A stretch of 64,000 nt of DNA from Athripsodes cinereus (GCA_947579605.1 OX388307.1:20623237-20687236), one strand, 5' to 3'; numbered from the stretch's first letter, positions 46,814 to 56,721 are shown. Notes: generated by a model from the letters alone, not told the origin. Program-made: numbers and translations.

Positions 46814-47488
46814 ATGTATTAACAATCTTTTGTCGATGTTATGAAAAATCACAAAAATCTCATATTATCTACAACGATCGACAATATGCATTCTTATTTT
46901 ATTGTAGGATATTCTGAGTTTCTTCTTATTTCTAAATATAGTTATCTGTTATATCAAACACAGAGAATTTAGAAAGATTTATCATATCAAATGATGTGTA
47001 TCATTTTTAATAAAATTATCTCATAATATGTCATCATAATAATATATAATAATTATACCAAACATTAGATAACATTATTTCTAAAACTTGCATATATTAT
47101 GTAAGTAGGCACTTTTGAAATACTGTATATCATTACCTACTTATTATTATGCTTGCATCAATTTGTTTTTTATACCATTCCATCTGAGTACACACTATCA
47201 CTTTTCCAAATTTAAAATATCAAATTGTAAAAACAAATGCTGGTTAAACTTTTGAATAGAATGCTTTTTTTCAATATCTTTCATTTCAGTATTTGCCTTT
47301 GTTGTATGCTGTTATACGTATTATTTATCGACTTTTAAACCACTCAACACAACTTATTGATAAAAACGAAATATATTAACTAGATTATTTAAAATCTACA
47401 AGTTGTTAACGTATATTATGAACCATTGTTTACGAAATATGTTTTGACGTTTTTGACAGATGGTACGCGCGGCTAAACAATCAAATAA

Positions 47489-47579
47489 CGTCGGCGGTTC
47501 TTTGAAACCTGTTATGTGCTGCAAACCAATTTTAAAATTTGGTTTGGAGCGCATAAGAGGTTTCGTAGAACCAACGACG
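47489..47579. repeat. 91-nt imperfect hairpin
   Basis: CGTCGGCGGTTCTTTGAAAC through CAAACCAATTTT pairs with AAAATTTGGTTTGGAGCG through GAACCAACGACG. The two arms of about 45 bp differ at about seven positions around a TTTTAAAA centre. Size and imperfection resemble either an old foldback element or a miRNA-like precursor. Sequence alone does not decide. Confidence 0.6.
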
Positions 47580-47627
47580 ATATAATATTTTTAAACGTTC
47601 CAACTAATATTATATTTTTTTCTCAGT

Positions 47628-48165
47628 CCAGCGTGACCAGATTTGGTAGTTTCCTACTTTTTTGGTAGTATTGGCAACAGTGTTTAGTAGTTAAATTCTT
47701 TGGTAGATCAATGAGCCTGGTCGGTAACCGGTAGATAAAGTATCAGGAATTCGGTAAAAGTACCCGATACTTAATGATTCGAGTAAATTAATATTCTTTA
47801 AGAAAATCGAGGATTTTTTGAAATATTTAAAATCAATACCATTTTGATAATTCGTTGACGGGGGAACGGACGGACTAGGGACAGAAATATTAAAATTGGA
47901 TGACGGGGGGGGGGGGGGCAAGGGACAGAAATATAAGCACGTAACATTTTTCGTCCGAAAGTATCGTACCTGGTATTGAACATAAATAATTGCCGGTACA
48001 AATACCCGAAACCCGTTATGTTCTAGAAAAAGGTATTTTGAGAAAATAATCTTAAAAAACCGAAGTGTTTAAAATATTTCAAAAATTCTACACCACTTTG
48101 AAGAATTTAACAGTTTTTAACCTAGACAAGCAATAATTTCGTAAAATAAAATTTGGTCACACTGG
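47628..48165. mobile_element. Terminal-repeat element with 8-bp duplication (hAT- or P-like)
   Basis: 538 bp. The left end CCAGCGTGACCAGATTT and reversed right end CCAGTGTGACCAAATTT differ at two of 17 bases. The flanks TTCTCAGT (47620-47627) and TTCTCATT (48166-48173) match at 7 of 8. It contains a 14-base G run (47905-47918) and two related GGGACAGAAATAT blocks. No transposase is present; the 76-codon minus frame 47691-47921 is Pro/Ser-rich because of the homopolymer. A diverged relative lies at 20061-20325. Confidence 0.7.
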
Positions 48166-48179
48166 TTCTCATTACAATT

Positions 48180-48640
48180 ATTATAAATCCACACATAAAT
48201 ATTTGAGTCGGTTCGTATGTGCGTATGTCCTCAATGGACTCTGAAATAAGGAAAGACAGAAGTAAAATAATACACTCTATACGAGGTGTCATCTCCTGGG
48301 CAAGTTTAAGGCTAAAAATATTTTAAATATCTTATGTATTGATAAAGATATTACAATTTTAATGAGATTCCCATACATTCGCTTGACAAAATTGCCAAGC
48401 GAATGTATGAAAATCCAATATTTATAGCCAAACATTTTTCATTGTATTGAATTAATTTCAAAATGGATGTAACAATAAATAAAACAATACTGAAACTAAA
48501 TAATTAGGGACTGTTTACATAATGAAACATTGTGATTGCTAATGACAAAAAATCCTGAATTATGTGAATAAAAATTGCATATTTTTGACATTTTGAGCTA
48601 TTTTCATAATGGAGGATATTATGAGACCATAGAAATCCAT
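48180..48640 (+). repeat. Dispersed repeat F, copy 2
   Basis: Same block order as 45955-46410. It carries a 14-bp-stem hairpin (CATACATTCGCTTG with CAAGCGAATGTATG, 48373-48410) where copy 1 has unrelated sequence. It starts immediately after the right target duplication of 47628-48165. Confidence 0.6.
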
Positions 48641-48869
48641 ACTGTAGAATAAGAATAGTATTATGCAAAAAATCCATAAACAATGTTAATTGATTTTTTG
48701 TATAAATAAATACAAAAGTACCTCGGTACTAGCCATAAGAACCTATTTATTTTCGCCTAATATTTTTCTTTACTTTTTTTTTATTTCATGGCAAATCACT
48801 TGAAGATTTATGTAGGTACTACAAACTAAAAATACCAATTCGAATGTGGCAATTACATAACATTTAGGT

Positions 48870-48919
48870 CCAAAATTACTCGCAAATGAGTGGATGGTCT
48901 TGAGAAGAATAGAATAGAA
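48870..48919 (+). mobile_element. 50-bp micro-retroposon with AATAG tail
   Basis: Plus strand. ATTACTCGCAAATGAGTGGA and TGGTCTTGAGAAGAATAGAA match the copies at 61779 and 58036. It is flanked by TAACATTTAGGT (48858-48869) and TAACGTTTAGGT (48920-48931), a 12-bp duplication with one mismatch. Probably the extreme 3' end of a LINE or SINE. Confidence 0.7.
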
Positions 48920-48979
48920 TAACGTTTAGGTACCAACAATTTTTTTTCAGAATGATATAATTTACCCGCTTTTTTTCTT

Positions 48980-49320
48980 ATTTAAGTACGGGATGTCAAA
49001 CTTTAAGTTTTTCAGCACTTTTTTCGATGTAGGTACCTACTTTCTTTTGTTTTATCGGCATGTGAGGTGTCAAACTTTAAGATTTTTCATTGGGAAGATG
49101 TTTGTAACACTTTTTTCATGAAGGTACCTACCAATTTTGTTAGTTAAATATGGGCATGTGGGGAGTCAAACATTAAGTATTCTCATTGGCTATAACTTTT
49201 TATTACTTTTTTCCACGTAAGCGCATACTCCATTTTAGTCCAATAAGGTTATGTCATTTTAACCCATGTATTTGCACGGTTTCTGTTTATTTAAACCCGA
49301 GCAATGCCGGGTTACAAAAG
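48980..49320 (+). mobile_element. Helitron-like 3' end with three tandem units
   Basis: Three units of about 90 bp (near 48985, 49060 and 49145) each contain GTCAAACTTTAAG or GTCAAACATTAAG, then CACTTTTTTC or ACTTTTTTC and usually GGTACCTAC. The end reads CCCGAGCAATGCCGGG, a 3' hairpin, then TTACAAAAGCTTGT. Hairpin plus CTRRT-like end is the Helitron 3' signature; here CTTGT departs from it. It may be the 3' part of repeat F copy 2. Confidence 0.45.
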
Positions 49321-49324
49321 CTTG

Positions 49325-50545
49325 TAAGAAATAAAAGGTAAAATTAATACTGTTCGAAAAATATAGGATACATAGTGGTCTACGGCTCCTGAGATATCCG
49401 GGTCCGAGGTGGATCTCTCTTTAATGTTTTTAAAATATAAATATTTAACTATGAATGTATTTTGAAAGCTGTGTGGATTATTTGTAGACATTAATAATAC
49501 TTGTGTAGGAAGATTATGTACAAAGTAATTTCAAATAAAAATAGGCATAAATACATACAAATGAATAATGTCATCATGACTGCTTCTATTTGAACATCGC
49601 ACGCGGTTAACCAAATAATGATAATTACTTTACTCCGGTGCTTTGTATTCGGATTATAATACACAAAGTGGTGTGCAAATTTGTTGTTATGTATCTTTGC
49701 ACATGGGCGCGTCTATGCGACTTAAGAAGTTTATATTACTGTAGTTAGCAAGTTTCGGTAATTACATACAAAACTATAGGTAGGCAAACAAGGAATAGAT
49801 ACATTTATGTACGTACCTATTATTACTATCGATGTTACAATGGAGAGAAGGATTCGGTAATCATGTAGGTACTTAGTGGTTGAAAACATAAGAACATTAT
49901 GATTTTATGTGAATTTAGGTCTATCTATTAAATTAAAAACAATGACTAAGAATACAAAAATTAGAGAAATTGAAAACTAGTTAATTGTTATATATATTAC
50001 ATAAAACTTATAAATAAATTAAGGTAAATAACTAATTATATTTGGACCTATAATAGGCATCCATATGCAGAAGTGATGATAATATAAATATTATAGATAT
50101 TTGCGGAAGAAGATATTTGTTTTATATCTGGTTTGGAGAAGAGAATTAAGAAGAGCATGACAAGAAAATTTATGTCAAAAATATTATTCGTTAAATATTC
50201 AGGGGGCAGAGATCAGTGAGGTGAGCGAATGATGGAAAGGATGGAGAATGTTAAGAAGATAGAGAGGGTTGAATTTACCACCAGTGAACTTAGAATTTAT
50301 GAACATTATGAAGTCATAAAGAGTACTTGTTTAACTTTTAACAAACATTAGGTTAAAGTGTCTATCTATATTATTCTACACCATTCATACTAACTTGTAC
50401 TCACCTGTATACTCGTACCTTCACATCTCGTTATAGGTATGTATCTAAATTATATCATCAGGTGTTGTATGTACCTAAATTATTAGATAACTACCTATTA
50501 TTCTTATCGTTTGTGTTTTTGTTATTATTATTTTTATTTCTGTTT
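49325..50545. other. AT-rich DNA, no gene recognised
   Basis: A short block at 49375-49430 matches the repeat at 30965-31090. Otherwise there is nothing beyond low-complexity AT sequence. Confidence 0.35.
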
Positions 50546-50549
50546 AGTG

Positions 50550-50702
50550 TTAATGTGACGTGGTTAGACGGAAGAAATCACTATATAGTGATAATCTCGC
50601 CACTGCACATCATCACATTTTTTCTTACGTGTACTTTCAACAGAGTGATTTTGTTATATGAATGATGATGTGCAAGAAGAATAAAATAAATAAATAAAAT
50701 AA
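50550..50702 (+). mobile_element. LINE 3'-UTR fragment with AAAT tail
   Basis: Plus strand. GACGTGGTTAGACGGAAGAA, AGTGATAATCTCGCCACTGC and GATGATGTGCAAGAAGAATA then AAATAAATAAAT. Same family as 4733-4893 and 63227-63328, and the only one of the three on plus. Confidence 0.6.
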
Positions 50703-50800
50703 ATTTTATCAAATGCCCTGTCAGGTCCCTTCGACGTTGGGCCCAAGCCCAAACCCCCTGCTCTAAAATAAGGGTATTTATCTTTATCTTTACTAAACGT
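50703..50800. repeat. Likely retroposon 3' end with TTTATC repeats
   Basis: CAGGTCCCTTCGACGTTGGG and CCCAAGCCCAAACCCCCTGC then AAGGGTATTTATCTTTATCT. GC-rich sequence followed by a hexameric microsatellite is typical of a retroposon 3' end, but only this copy is in the window. Confidence 0.35.
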
Positions 50801-50804
50801 AAGT

Positions 50805-52405
50805 AAAATATCGAATAGGTAATTATTCATTTCACATGAAACCAATTAATCGCAATAAAAAAATGCCGTATCTAATAAAAATCAATAATAAACTCTTTTC
50901 TACAACAAATTAATGTATGTTTATTTTTATGATGAACTATTTGACGTGATAAATAAAAGGAGAGTTCATATTAAATACATTATTTTGTCAGTAACAATAT
51001 GTAGGTACCTACATACTATAAGGTATTGACTGTTGTCTATCTATGAGTAAAGTTCTTAAGATAAGTGTGTAACTATCAATATCAGGAAAGATAACATGAT
51101 TATTTAAAAAAAAATATATCATTTAAACGTAAATCAACATGTTATGAAGTACCTACATTTCGAAATATAATGTTAGATACAATAAGAGATAATATATATT
51201 ATGTAGGTATTTAATATCAAACGAATTGATAGTGTAAAATATTTTATTATTGAATATCAATAAATTTATGACACCTTGTTTACGATGTATAAATAAGTTG
51301 GTCGATAAAAAAAGTGACAATAACTATATTCCTTTGACTAACACATAGTCATAAGAAGAAAAAGAAATACATTATTTTATAAAAAAGTCAGAAATACATT
51401 CAATAGTTATGATTACATATGCACTCTTATATTATTGAGTAAATACTTGTACTAGAGTCCTTTATCACAAGGTGCAAGGAGAGATACCACCAGTCTACCG
51501 AGGACATAAAATGCGAACGTGGCGCGATTCAGTATGACGGTTTTCTACTAATGTTCACACTGATGGGAGACGGCTGTAGTCCTGAAGACCTACTGATTCT
51601 AGGATGTGATAAGATGATAACTGTCACCACCGGTGATCATATCACTGGTCGCCACCTACTTTAAAGGAAAGATTTAGGCCGGACACGAAAAGTAAGCGAT
51701 TAAAGAATAAATCCAAATACAATATTGAAATATTTATATTATGTTGTGTAGAGATTAGGATTAACTCTAGAAGGATTTGAATGTCTAGTCTTCAAACAGA
51801 GAGTTTGTAACATAATCAAATGATTGATTAGTGGCTAAAGTTATGCACGTTTTTATACGAATCTACGAATTAACATTTAATTAATATAAAAATGGTGTAT
51901 CAATCGAGTATCACGCCGCACCTTAACATAATCGTTTGACGAATTTCTTATCAAATCTATGTTTACACGACAAATAAATAATATACATATACGAAAAGTT
52001 AAGTAAGTATTGATTAACGGTCACAGGACATAAGAAATACACGCATTGGAATAAAGTAGATCATTTATTTTCCTTTTTGCCATCTGGTTCGGTATTTTTT
52101 ATTTGGTATTTACCCAGCTTCTCATGTATCCACCCACTGTCCCACACTTGATATACAATACAGATTAATTGTTTATCTTTGTTCGTTCAAAGGACAATCA
52201 TTAGCGTGAGTCAATTAAAACACTCCATACAAGAGATAACACAATCTAGGATAAACCTACAAGGATTAGCACTAATCATGTTATCTAGTAGCTCGACTAC
52301 GATACATACATGGATATATTATGTAGACACTATTGCCAACAATAGGAATGAGATAGCAAAAGTGGGGACGAAGAATATGTAGATAGGTACCTATATCCAA
52401 TGACT
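50805..52405. other. AT-rich DNA with a GC-richer patch at 51430-51680
   Basis: The GC-richer patch includes CACCGGTGATCATATCACTGGTCGCC (part of an inverted GTGATCA/TGATCAC pair), but no protein motif in any frame. Confidence 0.35.
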
Positions 52406-52411
52406 TTTATT

Positions 52412-52640
52412 ATAGACTGGAAATTCAAAGGAATAATTGCCAATGCGACCAATTTCATGCCAATCAGTCATAAACGAACGTTGGTTAAAAAGGAACGTTC
52501 ATATTTCGCTCGCGTCTTTCGTTGAAGATGCATTCATAAAAGTATGTTAATGTTGATTCACAATAATATATCTATAGGTATATTGATGGTTCATATACGA
52601 GAGTGCACATTTTTTCAACAATTTCCACTGTTTTTTTTAT
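52412..52640 (+). repeat. Dispersed repeat E, longest copy
   Basis: GACTGGAAATTCAAAGGAAT, AATCAGTCATAAACGAACGT and, 100 bp on, GGTTCATATACGAGAGTGCA. The first and last blocks recur at 62798-63000 (GACTAGAAATTG, GTTCATATATTAGAAGTGCA) and the middle one at 17770-17862 in reverse. No coding potential was seen. Confidence 0.5.
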
Positions 52641-53564
52641 ACAACTATGTTCATTGTACTGGGCTGCCAGTCTTGTAAGTCTATGCCTACATCATACTTT
52701 GCAATGTTTATTTATGGTCAAAAAAGAGGAAGTTTAGCGAGACTCGCAATAAACCAAATAAGGTACGGAAACACACATACTATTCTATGCGGGTCTATAA
52801 TATTGTTAATGTATGTGTGTATTAAGTATTTAAGTATGTAAAATTTACACTTCTCATATTGGCGTATAAATAGCGATGGTTTATCGACAAATGCGACAAA
52901 CTATTAAGTTTAAGATTTACTGATACACACGTGCACGGGCATTAACATTATATATAAAGTCGAGGTAATATTATTGTAAAAGAATTGGTATGTTTTTCTA
53001 TAATATGCTGGTAATGTACCAACATATTATACTGTATGTACCCATATCAGAATCTGCTCGAACCTAACGCTTAAAATCAATAAGCATTGGTATTTACGAC
53101 GCCGGTAAATCAGTTTCTGGGTAAGACTATACAAGTCAATGTCTACATACGCGTTATTACATTACAGAAATATTCCTAGGTACACAGCAGAACTACATAT
53201 CACGTCCATTCTTTTGCTGCTACAATAAACATATTGTGTGATACATATATACACGCATATGAAATACGCAACGTCTTGATGTGTTCGCAAATAAATCTTC
53301 GGAATGGCTTCCACAGAAATTAAATTATTATTACGGTAATGGGAAACCAAAAATTTTACGAGTGCTCACGAGACCTAAAGAAATAAACACGCCTTCTTTT
53401 ATCGCATTTTCAACATTTGTGGGCATTCTTTATTATTTAACTAAAGAGGAGTTATTTTACCGTGGAGAATTGCTAAATATGCACAACTTAACTTTATGAA
53501 TAGTTTACAAATATGTACAAGTTAGGTTGTTAATATAAATCTTGTTTCAGTTGATATTTTCAAC

Positions 53565-53569
53565 CGACG
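53565..53569. repeat. Left 5-bp target duplication CGACG
   Basis: Identical to 56496-56500. The inferred empty site is TTTTCAAC-CGACG-GTACTTGG. Confidence 0.9.
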
Positions 53570-53607
53570 CACACTGTTTGAACGTAGAACAACCCAGCTG
53601 GACAAAA
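53570..53607 (+). repeat. Left terminal inverted repeat of Transib
   Basis: 38 bp, matching the right repeat at 36 positions (differences at positions 26 and 33). It starts CACACTG, one base from the V(D)J heptamer CACAGTG. Positions 33-41 read ACAAAAGTC, 7 of 9 against the V(D)J nonamer ACAAAAACC. The spacing after the heptamer is 25 bp. Confidence 0.92.
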
Positions 53608-53657
53608 GTCATATTTATATTTTTTATTTTTAAAAAAAAAAAACATGCAATCTTATT

Positions 53658-53664
53658 TATAAAA
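53658..53664 (+). promoter_or_regulatory. Candidate TATA box of the Transib transposase
   Basis: TATAAAA lies 190 bp upstream of the start codon and inside the element, followed by a GC-richer 5' leader. Position is plausible; no initiator was confirmed. Confidence 0.4.
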
Positions 53665-53847
53665 CACAGGGGCATACTGGTACAACGGGCAACCGATTGT
53701 AATCGGCGCGCGGCGGTGCTAGAAAGAGACAAAGTCAAGTCTCAACAAGTTCGACTAGCTTCGGCCGGCTTAGTGCACTTCAAAACGGGTCTCGTACTGG
53801 TCGTCACGTGTGTGTTGAATCAATTGTTTCTTTTTCTGTTTATTACT

Positions 53848-56081
53848 ATGGCTTCTGTGAACACCAGTAAGTATTTTTTTTAAATATTTAAAAAATATTT
53901 AGTCGGTAGATGAAGCTTAATTAAATGATCAATGAAACATCCATATTTTTATTTTGTCAGGGGCATAAAGTTTAGAGTCGAGTACAGTCAAGTTGTCAAT
54001 TTACCTTCAGTTTATAGTTCAATCATTTAACTATTGATTGCAATAAATCATAAACCTCGGAAACGCTCGCGTTTTTTTTTTTTATTTTTTTTACAGATGA
54101 GGGTGGCGATATAACAAGGAGAAATGTGTTTGAACTTTGGAAGAAAACGCCACTAAACTTACGTGTTACCGTCATAAAAGACTTTATATTGACTAATTTA
54201 AGTATTGACTGTGTAAATAGTAATGAAAGTGAGATTTTAAAGAACTTTGTAAAGACATTGTGCGAAAAATTTCGGTATCGCTGGAATTCAAAAGGTAAGC
54301 GCCTGAGCTCATTTAACGAAAGCTATAAAGATTGGCTTGATCAGCAATTAGAGATCCCGAGTGAAGTCGTGGGTTCTGCAGCAACCAAAAAGCAGGGACG
54401 GCCATCTAAGCCCTTCCAAGACTGTGGATCAAAAAGCAAAAAACGAAAAGTCCAAAGGATTGTAAAGGCGTATGGTTCAGAGGAATTAGTATTCGCTGCG
54501 CAAACCAGCACATATGAGTCAGGAAAGAGAGACGCAGCGAAATTAATACAAGAAGCCTTAGCGTCACCCAAAAGACCAAAAAAATACAAAGATGCTTTGA
54601 GAAAGTCATTAGTCTCATCTCCTGCCCGGCCATATACTCCAGATGAGGCCCTAGATTTTATTATCTCTAATAAACTGACGGTTAATCAATATAAAAACAT
54701 TCAAAAAGAATCCAATGAAAGGGGTTTCAAAATATACCCATCTTACGAAAAGGTATTAATAGCAAAAAAAGAGTGTTATCCTCCTATCGAGGCACTAAAA
54801 ATTACTGAAGAATCAGTTGAGACCTCTTTGCAGATGCTATTAAATCATACAACACAAAGACTCTGTAAATATTTGGAAGAAGTGTTGGGAAGTGTTATTT
54901 TCACTGACTTTAATCTATTTTTAAAATGGGGCTGTGACGGTTCCAGTGGCCATAGCCGTTACAAACAAAAAATGGCTAACGCGAAAAGTTCGGACGAATC
55001 AATGATTTGTATAACCTTCGTACCTTTAAGGCTTACTAGTGTCAATGGCACTTTAATTTGGCTAAATCCTAGGCCATCTTCACCTAGGTATTGTCGGCCA
55101 ATCAAGCTTCTGTATCAAAAAGAAACTACTCAAGTAATAAAAGACGAATGCAACAATATAATGTTACAAATCAGTGATTTGGTGGCTACAGAAGTTACTT
55201 TAAAGTCAAAAAATATACGCGTTAGTTTTTCTATGCAACTAACAATGGTGGACACAAAAGTTTGTAACTCACTAACCGATAATACAAGTACACAAAGGTG
55301 CTACATATGTGGAGCAACCTCGAAAGACATGAATAATTTGCCGAAGTTAAAGAGCTTGCCACCTAAAGAAGAACGATATTCTTTCGGTCTTTCAAGCCTT
55401 CACGCCTATATAAGAATTATGGAATGCATGTTGAATATTTCCTACCGAATTGATTTGAAGGTGTATCAGGTACGAGGTGATGATAACAAAACAATAAGAG
55501 ATGCAAAGAAACAAAAAGTTCATGATGACTTTTGGGAACAAACTGGCCTACACATTGACGAAACGAGACAAGGGGCAGGAAATTCCAACGATGGAAATAC
55601 GGCTCGTAGGTTTTTTAAGAATTCGGTTGTAGCTAGTTCCATTACAGGCGTTAATCAAGAGTTAATTAAGCATCTCGGAACTTTGTTACAAGCAATATCA
55701 TCTGGATACGAAATTGACATTGAAAAATATGAAGATTTGGTCAAAGAAATCACACAAATATATTTACATAACTATTCTTGGTATCCCATGCCAGTTACTC
55801 TCCATAAAATACTTTATCATGGAAGCGAAATCATCCAGTCCTGTGTCATTCCAATTGGCCAAATGGCCGAAGAGGCTCAGGAAGCTCGAAACAAAGAAGT
55901 TAGAAAAGTAAGAGAAGGATATTCCCGGAAAACATCAAGAATTGCGTGTAATGCAGATATTTTTAATTACTTATTAATTTCTTCAGACCCTTACATCACT
56001 AGTCTTCGAAAAATGCCTCCTAAACAATCAAAATCTTTTTCTTCGGATGTTTTAAAATTACTTAAGGAACCCAAAATTTAA
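53848..56081 (+). CDS. Transib transposase (RAG1-like), spliced
   Basis: Exon 1 is 53848-53866 (ATG, MASVNT and one base). Exon 2 is 54097-56081. Joined in phase they give about 667 aa with no internal stop. Catalytic residues by alignment to RAG1: D287 in KWGCDGSSG (RAG1 D600), D392 in LTMVDTKVC (D708), E602 in EEAQEARNK (E962). Zinc ligands: C408 and C411 in CYICG, H576 and H581 in HKILYH (RAG1 C727, C730, H937, H942). Transib hallmarks GKRDAAKLI, YTPDEALDFII and LHIDETRQGAGNSNDGNTAR are all in order. A basic stretch near residues 117-127 (KSKKRKVQR) may be a nuclear signal. Length is normal for Transib. Exon 2 alone lacks a good in-frame ATG at its 5' end, which supports the short first exon. 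It acts on the terminal repeats at 53570 and 56495. The minus-strand frames at 54341-54633 and the plus frame 55714-55911 are shadows. Confidence 0.95.
53867..54096 (+). other. Intron in the Transib transposase gene
   Basis: 230 bp with donor GTAAGT and acceptor TTTTTTTACAG. It is phase 1: the A left by exon 1 joins AT of exon 2 to give Asn, keeping the frame into the long exon. Predicted from sequence only. Confidence 0.8.
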
Positions 56082-56154
56082 TTGTTTTTATCTGTAAATA
56101 TTAACAATAATTTTATTTTTACCTTAAAAAGGCGTAATAGCCGTTAAAACTGTA

Positions 56155-56168
56155 AATAAATAAATAAA
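56155..56168 (+). terminator. Polyadenylation signals of the Transib gene
   Basis: Three overlapping AATAAA hexamers, 75 bp after the stop codon at 56079-56081. Confidence 0.7.
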
Positions 56169-56345
56169 CATTGCTTATGTGTCATTGATTACATACTTTA
56201 TTGTTTTATTTTGCATAATTATTTTGATTGATTAAGGTAGGTATAGATATTTCAATGTAGGTAGAATGAAAAGAACTAAGAAAAAACCTTCTCATCGCAA
56301 ACTATGATTTTTTTACCACTATGTGTTAAGGTAACTTAAGGTTTT

Positions 56346-56395
56346 GTCTACCCCTGCGCTGCGGATATAAGGGTAGTGATGATAATGTCAGTAGG
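56346..56395 (+). repeat. Retroposon-tail-like sequence inside Transib
   Basis: TCTACCCCTGCGCTGCGGAT then ATAAGGGTAGTGATGATAAT resembles the RTE/SINE-A 3' hairpin and tail design (TACCCC...GGGATAT...GTGATG). It sits between the poly(A) signals and the right terminal repeat. Confidence 0.35.
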
Positions 56396-56457
56396 TATGT
56401 AGATATGTCTGTATATTCATGAAAACTGTTTATATTAATAAAAAACACATAAAATCT

Positions 56458-56495
56458 TTTTGACCAGCTAGGTTGTTCTACGTTCAAACAGTGTG
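56458..56495 (-). repeat. Right terminal inverted repeat of Transib
   Basis: Read on minus it begins CACACTGTTTGAACGTAGAA. Positions 33-41 are TCAAAAAGA, 6 of 9 against the RSS nonamer, so the right end is the weaker match. Confidence 0.92.
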
Positions 56496-56500
56496 CGACG
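56496..56500. repeat. Right 5-bp target duplication CGACG
   Basis: Identical to 53565-53569, directly abutting the right terminus. Confidence 0.9.
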
Positions 56501-56525
56501 GTACTTGGTGGAAAATCATGTTGAA

Positions 56526-56721
56526 TTAATTAAAATAAAACACTTATTTGTAGTATATCCACGGTGACTTTTTATTGGACGCGAGCCGGCTTTCAAGAGC
56601 TTCCGCTCTCATCGTCAGGCTGGCGAAAAGAACGATGAGAGCGGAAGCTCTTGAAAGCCGGCTCGCGTCCAATAAAAAGTCACCGTGGATATAATACAAA
56701 TAAGTGTTTTATTTTAATTAA
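56526..56721. mobile_element. Foldback element with 90-bp arms
   Basis: Arms 56526-56615 and 56632-56721 match at 89 of 90 positions around a 16-nt loop. The arms include GGACGCGAGCCGGCTTTCAA and GAGCTTCCGCTCTCATCGT, far more GC-rich than the surroundings. TTAA lies at both outer edges (56526-56529 and 56718-56721), a possible TTAA duplication, though AT-richness weakens this. It starts 26 bp after the Transib target duplication. Confidence 0.75.

Larger units (their letters stand above)
53565..56500 (+). mobile_element. Complete Transib DNA transposon with CGACG target duplication
   Basis: The element proper is 53570-56495 (2,926 bp). It begins CACACTGTTTG and ends in the reverse complement CAAACAGTGTG. 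CGACG precedes it (53565-53569) and follows it (56496-56500): a perfect 5-bp duplication of the GC-rich kind (CGNCG-like) known for Transib. Inside are a TATA-like box, one intron, a full-length transposase and polyadenylation signals. Transib moves by cut-and-paste with hairpin chemistry shared with RAG1/RAG2. All components needed for autonomy look present. No second Transib copy or internally deleted derivative was found in the window. Confidence 0.95.

Noticed and set aside
47691..47921. Proline-rich small protein on minus
   Set aside because: The proline run comes from the 14-base homopolymer within a non-coding terminal-repeat element.
53542..53883. 113-codon plus frame crossing the left Transib end
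   Set aside because: It begins outside the element at a non-ATG start and runs through the terminal repeat. Only its last ATG (53848) is used as the predicted start.
54341..54633. Minus-strand frames of 75-82 codons inside Transib
   Set aside because: They are opposite-strand shadows of the transposase frame, without motifs.
55395..55445. LHAYIR block as the site of the second catalytic aspartate
   Set aside because: Counting RAG1 numbering places D708 in the earlier YDEKLV segment, which aligns with MVDTKVC of this protein. The LHAYIR block aligns with a later RAG1 stretch.
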